Origin: CAVSQX01 sp963730225
Lineage (GTDB): Bacteria > Planctomycetota > Phycisphaerae > Tepidisphaerales > Tepidisphaeraceae
Direction of reading: 5' to 3'
DNA: 64,000 bases
NCBI GenBank assembly: GCA_963730225.1
Contig: CAVSQX010000004.1
Location: 1,736,001 to 1,800,000, forward strand
The notes under the pieces were generated by a model, which made no database searches, was not told the origin of the DNA, and was given only the letters and a program-made list of their open reading frames with translations. Made by a program: the position numbers and the translations under genes. This document shows, piece after piece, positions 55,781-63,861 of this stretch. Numbering within the stretch: position 1 is the stretch's first letter; each line of letters opens with the position of its first letter.

Positions 55781-57055
55781 ATGAATCACGGGCATGTAAC
55801 ATATTTGCTGATCGGCGGCGGCATCGCCAGCAGCGCGGCGGCGGTGGCGATCCGCCAGCGCGATCCGGTCAGCCCGGTGCTGATGATCGGGCAGGAAATC
55901 AACCGCCCATACCATCGTCCACCGCTGAGCAAGGATTATCTGCTGCGACGAACGCGGCACGAGGCTCTGTTTACACTGGGCGAGCAGTGGATGGCGCAGA
56001 ACCATGTCGAGCTGCGCACCGGCCGGCGCGTCGAACACCTGGACGTGGCCCGACACACCGCGATTCTGGATAACGGCCAGGAAATTTCCTGCGACAGGAT
56101 GCTGCTGGCCATCGGCGCCGGGCCCAAACGCCTGAACATTCCCGGCAGCGATCTGCCCAATCTTTTTTACGTCCGCTCGCTGGACGATGTGGAGCGGTTG
56201 ATTCACGCGATCGATAAAGCCAAGGCCGAGGGGCGAGCGGCCATCGGCGGACGCGGACACGCCGTCATCATCGGCGGCGGTGTGCTGGGCGTGGAATTGA
56301 GCGGAACGCTCAAGAAACTCGGCCTGGCGGTGGAATTGGCCGTGGGGCGCGAGCATCCCTGGCACCGATTCGCCGGCGAGCCGGCCGGCAAATTCATCGG
56401 CCGATTTCTGGAGAATCACGGCGTCGTCGTGCATTACGGTCGGCGGGCCGTGCGGTTGGACGGAGACGGCCGGGTCCAGCGCGTCGTGCTGGATGACGGA
56501 AAAAATCTCCCGTGCGATTTTGCCGTGGCGGCGGTCGGAGCGGTGGTCAATCGGGAACTGCTGCGCGGTTCGTCCATCGCGGCGGAGAACGCGATTCTGA
56601 TCAACGACCGCTGCCGCACCAGCGATCCCAATGTTTATGCCGCCGGCGACTGCTCGGCGATTTTCGATCCGCTGTTCGGCAAACATCGCTGGATCGACCA
56701 TGCCGATCACGCCGCCCGCACCGGAACTCTGGCCGGCGTCAACATGTCCGGTGGGGACGAGCGATATCACGGCGTCAACCATTTCAGCACCGAGCTGTTC
56801 GATCTGACGGCCCACATCTGGGGCGAACCGCGGCTGGTGGAACGACGAATCGTTCGCGCCGCCGGCGGCGACGACAGCGGCGTTCTGATCGAATTCGGCA
56901 TCGCTTCCGATGGTCGAATCGCCCAGGCTCTGGCCATCGGACCGGACCACGATGCCGAATCTCTCGAAAAACTGGTCGCCCAGCGCGTTGCCGTCGATGC
57001 CAATCAGGAGCACTTGAAGGACCCTTCCGTGCCGCTGACGCAGTTTCTGGCTTGA
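55781..57055 (+). CDS. FAD-dependent pyridine nucleotide-disulfide oxidoreductase
   Basis: 424 residues. FAD motif YLLIGGGIASSAAAVAIRQRD near the N-terminus, RPYHRPPLSKDYLL as in ferredoxin-reductase/AIF-type enzymes, NAD motif AVIIGGGVLGVELSGTLKKL and the second FAD motif NVYAAGDCSAIFD. The C-terminal dimer-type domain is present. There is no redox-active Cys pair of the thioredoxin-reductase type, so it likely passes electrons to a ferredoxin, rubredoxin or similar carrier. GGGGA 7 bases before the ATG at 55781 supports this start; an in-frame ATG exists 8 codons upstream. Confidence 0.85.
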   Translation: MNHGHVTYLLIGGGIASSAAAVAIRQRDPVSPVLMIGQEINRPYHRPPLSKDYLLRRTRHEALFTLGEQWMAQNHVELRTGRRVEHLDVARHTAILDNGQEISCDRMLLAIGAGPKRLNIPGSDLPNLFYVRSLDDVERLIHAIDKAKAEGRAAIGGRGHAVIIGGGVLGVELSGTLKKLGLAVELAVGREHPWHRFAGEPAGKFIGRFLENHGVVVHYGRRAVRLDGDGRVQRVVLDDGKNLPCDFAVAAVGAVVNRELLRGSSIAAENAILINDRCRTSDPNVYAAGDCSAIFDPLFGKHRWIDHADHAARTGTLAGVNMSGGDERYHGVNHFSTELFDLTAHIWGEPRLVERRIVRAAGGDDSGVLIEFGIASDGRIAQALAIGPDHDAESLEKLVAQRVAVDANQEHLKDPSVPLTQFLA

Positions 57056-57100
57056 CAAGACGGCAATTTCATTGAACAATCCATCCGGATCAACGGATGG
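57052..57100 (+). promoter_or_regulatory. Promoter with overlapping palindromic operator for the SahR-like gene
   Basis: TTGACA at 57052-57057 is a perfect -35; 17 bases on is AACAAT (57075-57080). A perfect palindrome, CCATCCG-GATCAA-CGGATGG, covers 57081-57100, so it overlaps the predicted start site and includes the ATG (57097). ArsR-type regulators commonly bind such dyads near their own promoter, so self-repression is likely. The leader would be only about 10 bases. Confidence 0.6.
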
Positions 57101-58050
57101 TTACTTCCCCCGCCGCCGCCGAACAGCTTCTGGCCCGCATGTCGTCGCTGGCCGACCCGACGCGCCTGCGATTGCTGCGCCTGTTGGAGCGAAATGAACT
57201 GGGCGTGGTGGAATTGTGCGACATCTTGCAGCTTCCGCAATCCACCGTCAGCCGGCATCTGAAAGTTCTCGGCGACCACGATTGGGTGCGCAACCGCCGG
57301 CAGGCGACGACGAATCTGTACCGCACGATTCTCGACGAGCTGGACCCGCCAGCGCGAAAACTGTGGCTGCTGGCCCGCGAGCAGACCGAGGCGTGGCCCG
57401 CGGTATCTCAAGATCAGCTTCGGCTCAATCGCGTGCTGCATCAGCGCCAAGTCGACAGCCAGACGTTTTTCGCCGGAGCCGCCGGTGAATGGGATCGCCT
57501 GCGTTTGGAGCTCTACGGCGAGCGATTCTCCACCGCGGCCATGCTGGCCCTGCTGGGGGGAGATTACCTCGTCGCCGATCTGGGCTGCGGCAGCGGAAAC
57601 TTGTCCGCCGATTTGGCTCCGCACGTGAAACAGGTGATCGGTGTCGACAATTCCACCGCGATGCTCAAGGCCGCCCGCAAGCGAACGGCGGAGCTTGGAA
57701 ATGTCGAAGTGCGAAAAGGCGATCTGGCCGAGTTGCCGATCGACACGGGGTTTTGCGATTCGGCGCTGATGGTGATGGCATTGAGTTACCTCGCCGAGCC
57801 GCAAAAGGCGCTTGGCGAAATGGCTCGAATTCTTCGGCCGGGCGGACGCGGCGTTATCGTCGATCTGCTGCCACACGACCGCGACGATTTTCGCCGGCAG
57901 ATGGGACAGGCCAGCGCCGGATTTGATGCCAAGACATTGCAACGGATGATGGGAGAAGGCGGATTCACCAATGTAAATGTGCGTGCGCTTCCGCCGGAAC
58001 CGAATGTGAAGGGGCCGGCGCTGTTTGTCGCCGCCGGACAACGAACTTAA
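57097..58050 (+). CDS. ArsR-type regulator fused to a SAM-dependent methyltransferase domain (SahR-like)
   Basis: 317 residues. The N-terminal ArsR winged helix (residues 5-95) has LARMSSLADPTRLRLLRLLERNE and the recognition helix LPQSTVSRHLKVLGDH. A class I methyltransferase-like domain starts near residue 160: VADLGCGSGNLSADL is the SAM-binding loop. No metal-binding Cys pair of ArsR is seen. Its stop codon abuts ahcY. This fusion beside ahcY resembles SahR-type regulators that sense S-adenosylhomocysteine; the sensing role is inferred from context. Confidence 0.8.
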   Translation: MVTSPAAAEQLLARMSSLADPTRLRLLRLLERNELGVVELCDILQLPQSTVSRHLKVLGDHDWVRNRRQATTNLYRTILDELDPPARKLWLLAREQTEAWPAVSQDQLRLNRVLHQRQVDSQTFFAGAAGEWDRLRLELYGERFSTAAMLALLGGDYLVADLGCGSGNLSADLAPHVKQVIGVDNSTAMLKAARKRTAELGNVEVRKGDLAELPIDTGFCDSALMVMALSYLAEPQKALGEMARILRPGGRGVIVDLLPHDRDDFRRQMGQASAGFDAKTLQRMMGEGGFTNVNVRALPPEPNVKGPALFVAAGQRT

Positions 58051-58062
58051 ATGGAGATCGAT

Positions 58063-59544
58063 ATGACCGCAACACTGACCGATGTTCCCAACGCCGCCAA
58101 GTCAACCAAGGGTTTGGAGTTCAAAGTCCGCGATCTTTCGCTGGCCGATTGGGGCCGCAAGGAGATCATGCTGGCCGAGCAGGAGATGCCGGGGTTGATG
58201 GCCGTGCGTGCGGAATACGCCAAGCAGCAGCCGCTGGCGGGTTTGCGAATCATGGGCTCGCTGCACATGACGATCCAGACGGCGGTGTTGATCGAAACGC
58301 TCACCGCCCTGGGCGCGCAGGTTCGCTGGTGCTCGTGCAACATCTTCAGCACGCAGGACCATGCCGCCGCCGCGGTGGCGGTGGGACCAAAGGGAACGGT
58401 TAACGCGCCGGCGGGAGTACCGGTTTTTGCGTGGAAAGGCGAAACATTGGAGGAATATTGGTGGTGTACCGAACGCGCCCTGGATTTCGGCGACGGCAAG
58501 GGCCCGCAGCAGATCGTCGACGACGGCGGCGACGCGACGCTGCTGATTCACAAAGGCGTTGAGTTTGAAAAGGCCGGCAAAGTCCCCGGCCCCGAAACCA
58601 CCGACAACGAAGAATACAAAGTCATCCTGCAACTGTTGGCCACGACGCTCAAGCAGACGCCGCAGCGCTGGACGAATGTCGCCAGGGATGTGCAGGGCGT
58701 CAGCGAAGAGACGACCACCGGCGTGCATCGGCTGTATGAAATGCAAAACGCCGGCACGCTGCTCTTCCCGGCCATCAACGTCAACGACAGCGTTACCAAA
58801 AGCAAGTTCGATAATTTGTATGGCTGCCGACATTCACTGGTCGACGGAATTTTCCGCGCGACCGACGTGATGCTCAGCGGCAAAGTCGCCGTCGTCTGCG
58901 GCTACGGCGACGTCGGCAAGGGATGCTGCCAAAGCCTCAAGGGCCAGGGATGCCGCGTGATCGTCACCGAAATCGACCCGATCTGCGCGCTTCAGGCGGC
59001 CATGGAAGGATACCAGGTGCTGACGCTGGACGATGTCATCAGCAAGGCCGACCTGTTCATCACCGCCACCGGCAATCACGGCATCATCACCGCCGCCCAC
59101 ATGGCCAAGATGAAAGACAAGGCGATCGTCGGCAACATCGGCCACTTCGACAACGAAATCGACATGGCCGGCCTGAAGAAAACTCCGGGCATCAAGAAGA
59201 CGAACATCAAGCCGCAGTTTGACATGTGGACTTTCGCCGACGGACATTCGGTTCTGATTCTGGCCGAGGGCCGCCTGCTGAACCTCGGCTGCGCGACGGG
59301 GCATCCGAGTTTTGTGATGAGCGCGTCATTCACGAATCAGACGATCGCGCAGATCGAGTTGGCGACGAACAACAAGAAGTATCAGAAAAAAGTTTACGTG
59401 CTGCCGAAGATTCTGGATGAGAAGGTGGCTCGGCTGCACCTGGATAAGCTCGGCGCGAAGTTGACGAAGTTGACCGACGATCAGGCGAAATACATCGGCG
59501 TTTCAGTGAATGGGCCGTATAAGGCGGAGCAGTATCGGTATTGA
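58063..59544 (+). CDS. ahcY: S-adenosylhomocysteine hydrolase
   Basis: 493 residues. It splits S-adenosylhomocysteine to adenosine and homocysteine, keeping methylation reactions going. Signatures: LRIMGSLHMTIQTAVLIETL, CSCNIFSTQDHAAAA, LYGCRHSLVDGIFRAT with the catalytic Cys/His region, and the NAD loop VAVVCGYGDVGKGCCQSLKG. The usual C-terminal KAEQYRY is intact. GGAG lies 6 bases before the ATG at 58063, which is favoured over an ATG 4 codons upstream that touches the regulator's stop codon. The pair is one transcription unit. Confidence 0.97.
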   Translation: MTATLTDVPNAAKSTKGLEFKVRDLSLADWGRKEIMLAEQEMPGLMAVRAEYAKQQPLAGLRIMGSLHMTIQTAVLIETLTALGAQVRWCSCNIFSTQDHAAAAVAVGPKGTVNAPAGVPVFAWKGETLEEYWWCTERALDFGDGKGPQQIVDDGGDATLLIHKGVEFEKAGKVPGPETTDNEEYKVILQLLATTLKQTPQRWTNVARDVQGVSEETTTGVHRLYEMQNAGTLLFPAINVNDSVTKSKFDNLYGCRHSLVDGIFRATDVMLSGKVAVVCGYGDVGKGCCQSLKGQGCRVIVTEIDPICALQAAMEGYQVLTLDDVISKADLFITATGNHGIITAAHMAKMKDKAIVGNIGHFDNEIDMAGLKKTPGIKKTNIKPQFDMWTFADGHSVLILAEGRLLNLGCATGHPSFVMSASFTNQTIAQIELATNNKKYQKKVYVLPKILDEKVARLHLDKLGAKLTKLTDDQAKYIGVSVNGPYKAEQYRY

Positions 59545-59552
59545 GCCAGGCG

Positions 59553-59924
59553 TCATTCGTCCTCCAATACCGCAAACAGTCTGTCAACGACGTCTTCCAC
59601 GAAATGCGGAAGGACCGAACTGATGAACGCGCATTCGCGCTCTCGATAGTCCACTTGCCGCACAGCGTCGGCCACAATCACACTTCTCACGGCGCCCACG
59701 CCCTTCTTTTCCGGAAGAAGCCCGGCGGGAACTTCGATTTCGAAGGGCCCGCCTCGGATGCGGCTAGTGATCGCGCAAACGATCGCCATGCCGCTCTTGC
59801 GGTTGTATTCCAGTGGACTGAGGACGATCGCGTAATGGCGGTCAGCCATTTTGTGGCCTGCGGAGGGTGAGAAATTAATATGGACCAGGTCGCCGCGACT
59901 GGGGTGGTAGAAACGATGGCTCAT
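59553..59924 (-). CDS. mazF: MazF-type endoribonuclease toxin
   Basis: 123 residues of the PemK/MazF fold. SRGDLVHINFSPSAGHKMADRHYAIVLSP covers the first strands and the conserved Gly-His turn; ITSRIRGGPFEIEVP contains the Thr/Ser region of the active site. The stop codon region is convergent with ahcY (8 bases apart). The start ATG overlaps the antitoxin stop as ATGA. The family cleaves mRNA at short specific sites. Confidence 0.9.
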   Translation of the reverse strand: MSHRFYHPSRGDLVHINFSPSAGHKMADRHYAIVLSPLEYNRKSGMAIVCAITSRIRGGPFEIEVPAGLLPEKKGVGAVRSVIVADAVRQVDYRERECAFISSVLPHFVEDVVDRLFAVLEDE

Positions 59925-60169
59925 ATCAGCTCTCGGCCGACAGGCCCGTCACGAAAAAGCTCGCCATGACGATGCCGAGGTTTCATCTGCTTAAGCATCT
60001 CAGCAAGCTTGTATTTTCGCGGCCGCCTTCGCCTGGGCCGAATGGTCAATACCCCGCCGGAGGTATCGAACTCAACCTCGGTGCCCGTGGTCAGGTTCAA
60101 TTGTTCCGCAATTGCCTTGGGGACCCGAATCCCCAGGCTGTTGCCCCATTTTTGCAAGGTCGTGCTCAT
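59921..60169 (-). CDS. mazE: MazE-type antitoxin (AbrB/SpoVT fold)
   Basis: 82 residues. The swapped-hairpin DNA-binding domain is TTLQKWGNSLGIRVPKAIAEQLNL, followed by the basic tail RRRRPRKYKLAEMLKQM, which would wrap the toxin. GGAG lies 7 bases before the ATG at 60169; a longer frame start is not needed. It precedes and overlaps mazF by four bases, the standard order. Confidence 0.9.
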   Translation of the reverse strand: MSTTLQKWGNSLGIRVPKAIAEQLNLTTGTEVEFDTSGGVLTIRPRRRRPRKYKLAEMLKQMKPRHRHGELFRDGPVGRELI

Positions 60170-60187
60170 GACGAATCTCCGTGTATA

Positions 60188-60204
60188 CGATGAATATACC
60201 ATCG
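60188..60204. promoter_or_regulatory. Possible mazEF operator and -10 box
   Basis: CGATG, 7 bases, CATCG form an inverted repeat (60188-60204) just upstream of mazE. On the reverse strand it encloses TATATT, a good -10 hexamer. No convincing -35 is present. Autorepression at this site would fit MazEF-type control. Confidence 0.3.
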
Positions 60205-60255
60205 CAAGCCCCTCATCACCAGCTCCAGCCGCCAACATTTGCGCTGGCTGGCTTG

Positions 60256-60280
60256 AGCCCCCGGTGCTTCACCGGGGACT
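60256..60280. repeat. REP-like G/C hairpin after the YwaF-like gene
   Basis: AGCCCCCGGTG, CTT loop, CACCGGGGACT: eight perfect pairs plus two outer pairs around one mismatch. It touches the stop codon of the YwaF-like gene. It has no T-run and looks like the G/C hairpins dispersed in many planctomycete genomes. Confidence 0.45.
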
Positions 60281-61028
60281 AAATTGACGTTACCGGGTAC
60301 ATCCGATGCGCTCGCACTAATCGCAGAATCGTCCACGGCAACAACAGCAACGCCATCACCATGGCGGCGAAGAGAATCATCAGCGGCACACGCCACGGCC
60401 AGGGGCCCAGCAGATCGGCGGGTGAATGCTGGTGATGGTAGGTTTGCCCGATGTAGCCGTAGTTCAGGTGAAAAATCGCGTCTATCGGAAAAATGACGGC
60501 GGCATAGGCGAGTGCGACGATGACGGAAAGCCGCCAATCGCGCCAGGTGGGGCGGTATCGGCGGCCGGTCACATCGTACAGCGCGGTGCCGACAATCGTC
60601 GCGTGGCCGGCCCAGAAGATCCAGAACTGGATGTCGGCGGGGCCAAAGTGCAGATCGGGAATGATGAAACTCAGCGAGGAAAGTCCGAGTCCCCAGAAAT
60701 AGGCCAGCGCTCGAAGAATTCGCCAGCGCAAAAGCAGCGCGGCGGGAGCGACGAACATCATCAGATCGCAAACGTGCAACGGCAAGGAGCTGCGGTAATC
60801 AAACGCGCTGGGCTTGAGACAGAGAATCTGCACCGTGCAGGCGGCGGCAAGGCCGATCCAGCCGAGGGAAAGATCCATGAATCGCCGTCGCGGCGCGTTG
60901 GTTTGCACGTCGTCCGAACGGCGCAGCGCGATCATGCCGCCAGCCAGCGCTGCAAACGCCAAAACGACGCAGCCGTGGGTGAGCGAATACGGCTGGAACT
61001 GATGTTTCCAATCGACGGCCTGGCTCAT
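60279..61028 (-). CDS. YwaF-like (TIGR02206) membrane protein
   Basis: 249 residues, about seven membrane helices. Characteristic stretches are SLPLHVCDLMMFVAPAALL, FWGLGLSSLSFIIPDL and WIFWAGHATIVGTALYDV, and NYGYIGQTYHHQHSPADLLGPWPW, conserved in this uncharacterised family. No catalytic motif is known. It is on the same strand as the MFS gene, 9 bases after its end. Confidence 0.85.
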   Translation of the reverse strand: MSQAVDWKHQFQPYSLTHGCVVLAFAALAGGMIALRRSDDVQTNAPRRRFMDLSLGWIGLAAACTVQILCLKPSAFDYRSSLPLHVCDLMMFVAPAALLLRWRILRALAYFWGLGLSSLSFIIPDLHFGPADIQFWIFWAGHATIVGTALYDVTGRRYRPTWRDWRLSVIVALAYAAVIFPIDAIFHLNYGYIGQTYHHQHSPADLLGPWPWRVPLMILFAAMVMALLLLPWTILRLVRAHRMYPVTSI

Positions 61029-61037
61029 GGAATGGAA

Positions 61038-62330
61038 TTATACGATGACCCGGCGCGGGGCGGCGGCGGTGTCGATGGCGAGATGCTTCATGCCGGCCAG
61101 CCAGAGGACGCCGGCCAGGGCCATCACCGCGGCGACGCAACTGAAGGTTGCGTTCCAGCCCCATTTCCCGGCGATGTAGCCAAGCATCGTCGGTGATGGA
61201 ACATCGCCCAGCAGATGAATCAGGAAAATATTCAGAGCGAACGCCGACGCCCGCACGGCCGGATGGGTGACGTTGGCCAACGCGGTGTTGCTCGGGCCGG
61301 TGTTGAAAAAAAGGAAAAAGACGGCGACGAATATCACGCCCCATGCCGATGGAAACGGCGTGCGGAGCATCAGCAGCAGAAACGGACAGGAGAGAAGAAT
61401 TCCGATTCCCGAGACCAGAAAATACGACCCACCGAAGCGATTGCGCAGCCGATCGCCGAGCCAGCCACCGCTGAGGGTGGCCGCCAGGCCGGCGACGACG
61501 ACGATTCCACCGAACCAGGTGTTGGCTTTGTCGGCGGGAAGGCCGCGCACGTCGATCAGATAGCGCGGCATCCAGAATGAAATGCCGCCAATGGCAAACG
61601 TCATCGCCGCCATCGCCAGCGTGTTGAGAACATAGGAAGGAATTTTCGCCAATTGAAGATAATCGCGCAGTCCCGGGTGATGCGTCATGGAATCGGCGGC
61701 GTCGGAGCGGCCGCGCGGCGGATCCTTCATCGTCAGACTCCAGATTCCAAGCAGCAGGCCCGGGATGGTTACGACATAAAACGCCCATCGCCAACCCCAG
61801 TGTGCGCCGACCGCGCCGCCGATGACATATCCCAGCGCGCTGCCGACGGGAATGGCGACGTAGAACCAGGCGAGAACCGAGCCGCGATGCGAAACCGGAT
61901 AAAGATCGGAAATGATCGTCGGAGCCGCGGGCCCGTAACCGGCTTCACCGACGCCGACCATCAATCGGCTGGCGAAGAGAATGGAAAACGACGTGGCCCA
62001 TCCGCTCGCTCCCGTTGCCAGGCTCCAGAGCAGAACGCCGCATCCGACCAGCAGCCACCGCGACGTGCGATCGGCGAGAAATCCGAAGATCGGCGCGAGA
62101 ATCATGTACGCAAAAAAGAACGCGCTGCCGAGCGAGCCCATTTTCGCCAGCGTGGCCGGAGTGGAGGAATTGCCAAAAAAATCCTTAGTGATGAGCGGCT
62201 CGACGGCGGCGAGGACCTGGCGATCGATGTAATTGAACAGATTGATCAGCAGCAGAAGAATCAGCGAGAGCCGTGCGCCCGCCAGCGGAGCGCTGGGAGC
62301 GCCGCGGTCATCCGAGGAGGCTGGAATCAT
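61038..62330 (-). CDS. MFS transporter, Spinster-like
   Basis: 430 residues with 12 predicted membrane helices. INLFNYIDRQVLAAVEPLI, FGFLADRTSRWLLVGCGVLLW (MFS motif A type), GVGEAGYGPAAPTIISDLYP and GWRWAFYVVTIPGLLLGI are typical of the Spinster/sugar-phosphate-like group. The transported solute is unknown. The gene is followed by the YwaF-like gene and preceded by msrA 45 bases upstream on the same strand. Confidence 0.85.
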   Translation of the reverse strand: MIPASSDDRGAPSAPLAGARLSLILLLLINLFNYIDRQVLAAVEPLITKDFFGNSSTPATLAKMGSLGSAFFFAYMILAPIFGFLADRTSRWLLVGCGVLLWSLATGASGWATSFSILFASRLMVGVGEAGYGPAAPTIISDLYPVSHRGSVLAWFYVAIPVGSALGYVIGGAVGAHWGWRWAFYVVTIPGLLLGIWSLTMKDPPRGRSDAADSMTHHPGLRDYLQLAKIPSYVLNTLAMAAMTFAIGGISFWMPRYLIDVRGLPADKANTWFGGIVVVAGLAATLSGGWLGDRLRNRFGGSYFLVSGIGILLSCPFLLLMLRTPFPSAWGVIFVAVFFLFFNTGPSNTALANVTHPAVRASAFALNIFLIHLLGDVPSPTMLGYIAGKWGWNATFSCVAAVMALAGVLWLAGMKHLAIDTAAAPRRVIV

Positions 62331-62375
62331 CGGCGGGAATGATCGCGGGCGGGTCGTCGGAATGCAATCGGCCGA

Positions 62376-63089
62376 TTATTGATCCGAATCCGCCGGGGCC
62401 GTCGTCGGGGGTTTGACCTTGTCGGCGAATTTTTCGCGCACCTTCGCCACCTTGGGCAATCCCTCCCGCATGATGTACGGATTGTGCAGATGGCAGACCA
62501 GATATTTCTGGTGGTAATCCTCGGCGGGATAAAACGCATCGGGCTTGAGCGGTTCGAGCGTCGTCACGATCGGATCGGGAAAAACTCCCGCGGCGTCGAG
62601 CTGCTTGATATACGCCTCGGCCACTTTTTTCTGATCGTCGTTCTCATAAAAAATCGTCGAGCGATATTGCGTGCCGGCATCGGGGCCCTGGCGATCCTTG
62701 GTCGTTGGATCGATCACGGTGAACAGCACACGAAGAAGCTGGCCGTAGGTGATCTTGCTCGGATCGTACGTGATCTTGACCGATTCGGCGTGGCCGGTGG
62801 TGCCGGTGCAGACGGTTTCGTAATCCGCCGTCGCTTTGGAGCCGCCCGCATACCCGCTGACGGCGGTTTTCACGCCGTCGAGCTGATCGAAAACGCCTTC
62901 GACGCACCAGAAACATCCGCCGGCGAAGACCGCGGTGTGAAGCTCGCCGGACTTGGGGTTTTGATCGGTCTGAAGATCGACCGCCGGAGCAGGCAGATCG
63001 GCGGCTCGAGAAGATTTATCGGCGCATCCGAAAAGATTGGCCAATGCCATAAGAATCGCTCCAAAGCAAAATGTCTTTGTGGACCTCAC
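62376..63089 (-). CDS. msrA: Peptide-methionine (S)-S-oxide reductase, probable lipoprotein
   Basis: About 237 residues from the GTG at 63089. The N-terminus is a lipoprotein-like signal (FGAILMALANLFGC). The MsrA domain has the catalytic AGGCFWCVEGVFDQLDGV, SGYAGG, GHAESVKITYDP and DRQGPDAGTQYRSTIFY, and AEDYHQKYL. It repairs oxidised methionine in exported proteins. A TATTAT is 7 bases before the GTG, so the leader would be minimal; the earlier in-frame ATG spoils the signal. The resolving Cys is not identified. Confidence 0.88.
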   Translation of the reverse strand: MRSTKTFCFGAILMALANLFGCADKSSRAADLPAPAVDLQTDQNPKSGELHTAVFAGGCFWCVEGVFDQLDGVKTAVSGYAGGSKATADYETVCTGTTGHAESVKITYDPSKITYGQLLRVLFTVIDPTTKDRQGPDAGTQYRSTIFYENDDQKKVAEAYIKQLDAAGVFPDPIVTTLEPLKPDAFYPAEDYHQKYLVCHLHNPYIMREGLPKVAKVREKFADKVKPPTTAPADSDQ

Positions 63090-63131
63090 TGGGACAATAA
63101 TAGCGCGCTGAGCGGCAAAAGCCGGCAAGCA

Positions 63132-63861
63132 TTACCTGCGCAGATTTGCAAACGGAAGCGATCCGCGCATCCGGCGGAATTCGTCGAGTAGACGTTTCTC
63201 AACATCGCGGGGCTTCTCATCAAGTACCTGGGCGCCAACGAATGAACATCTGTCGATAATTTCGCAACTGCCATATCAATCGACCACCCCAATGGCCCAC
63301 GTTCTTGCCAAGCCCAAATCGCATGTATTCACGAAGGCGCTGTTGGAGACCGCCCACTCCGTCCCCCAGACCAACGTATAAAATCGATGCGTCTTCAATC
63401 CAATTCTTCCGTAGGACCTCTGCGGCAACCGAAGGATCTTTCCCCTTGTGCCATCCACCAACACTTTTGGCTAAAAAACTTGGCTTTTGGCGAGTCGGTC
63501 GAAGAACGACATAAACCCCTGCGTCGGTCGGCACCGCAGAACAACGGGTCCGCTGGAGCGTCTCAATACTAACCAGCGAAGAGAACCCGGACAGATCGAT
63601 ACCATCCACGTGCTCGACAAATAAAGCGTCCAAATCGCTTTCGGAAACAGTTTCCCCACGCTTTACCTGCGCTCGTGCGCGATGAATTGATTCGATAAAT
63701 TCTGCGCTGCGTTCGCGCGAATACCATTCAGCGTCGTCGTCATCAAAAGGCATAACCAATGCGACTGCATGGCCGCCCTTCAACACTAGAACTTCTTCCT
63801 CGCCGGCCGTCGGCAATAACTCGCGCGCTGACGAATGGTTAGTAAGCCGTATTGTTTTCAT
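63132..63861 (-). CDS. Phd-type antitoxin fused to a GIY-YIG-like domain, apparent frameshift
   Basis: About 242 residues after repair. Residues 1-82 look like a Phd/YefM antitoxin (SSARELLPTAGEEEVLVLKGGHAVALVMP, then EFIESIHRARAQVKRGETVSESDLDALF). From about 95 a GIY-YIG-like domain follows: DAGVYVVLRP, ILYVGLG, QQRLREYMRFG and VGHWGGRLIWQL. The first frame stops at RWRPGT; deleting one G of 63230-63232 restores RWRQVLDEKPRDVEKRLLDEF and SLPFANLRR, the family's normal end. The start overlaps the RelE toxin stop as ATGA. Because indels are frequent here, the fusion point itself needs checking. Confidence 0.65.

Noticed and set aside
57056..58062. SAH riboswitch ahead of ahcY
   Set aside because: There is no leader: the SahR-like gene abuts ahcY, and the region before it is a short promoter with a palindrome.
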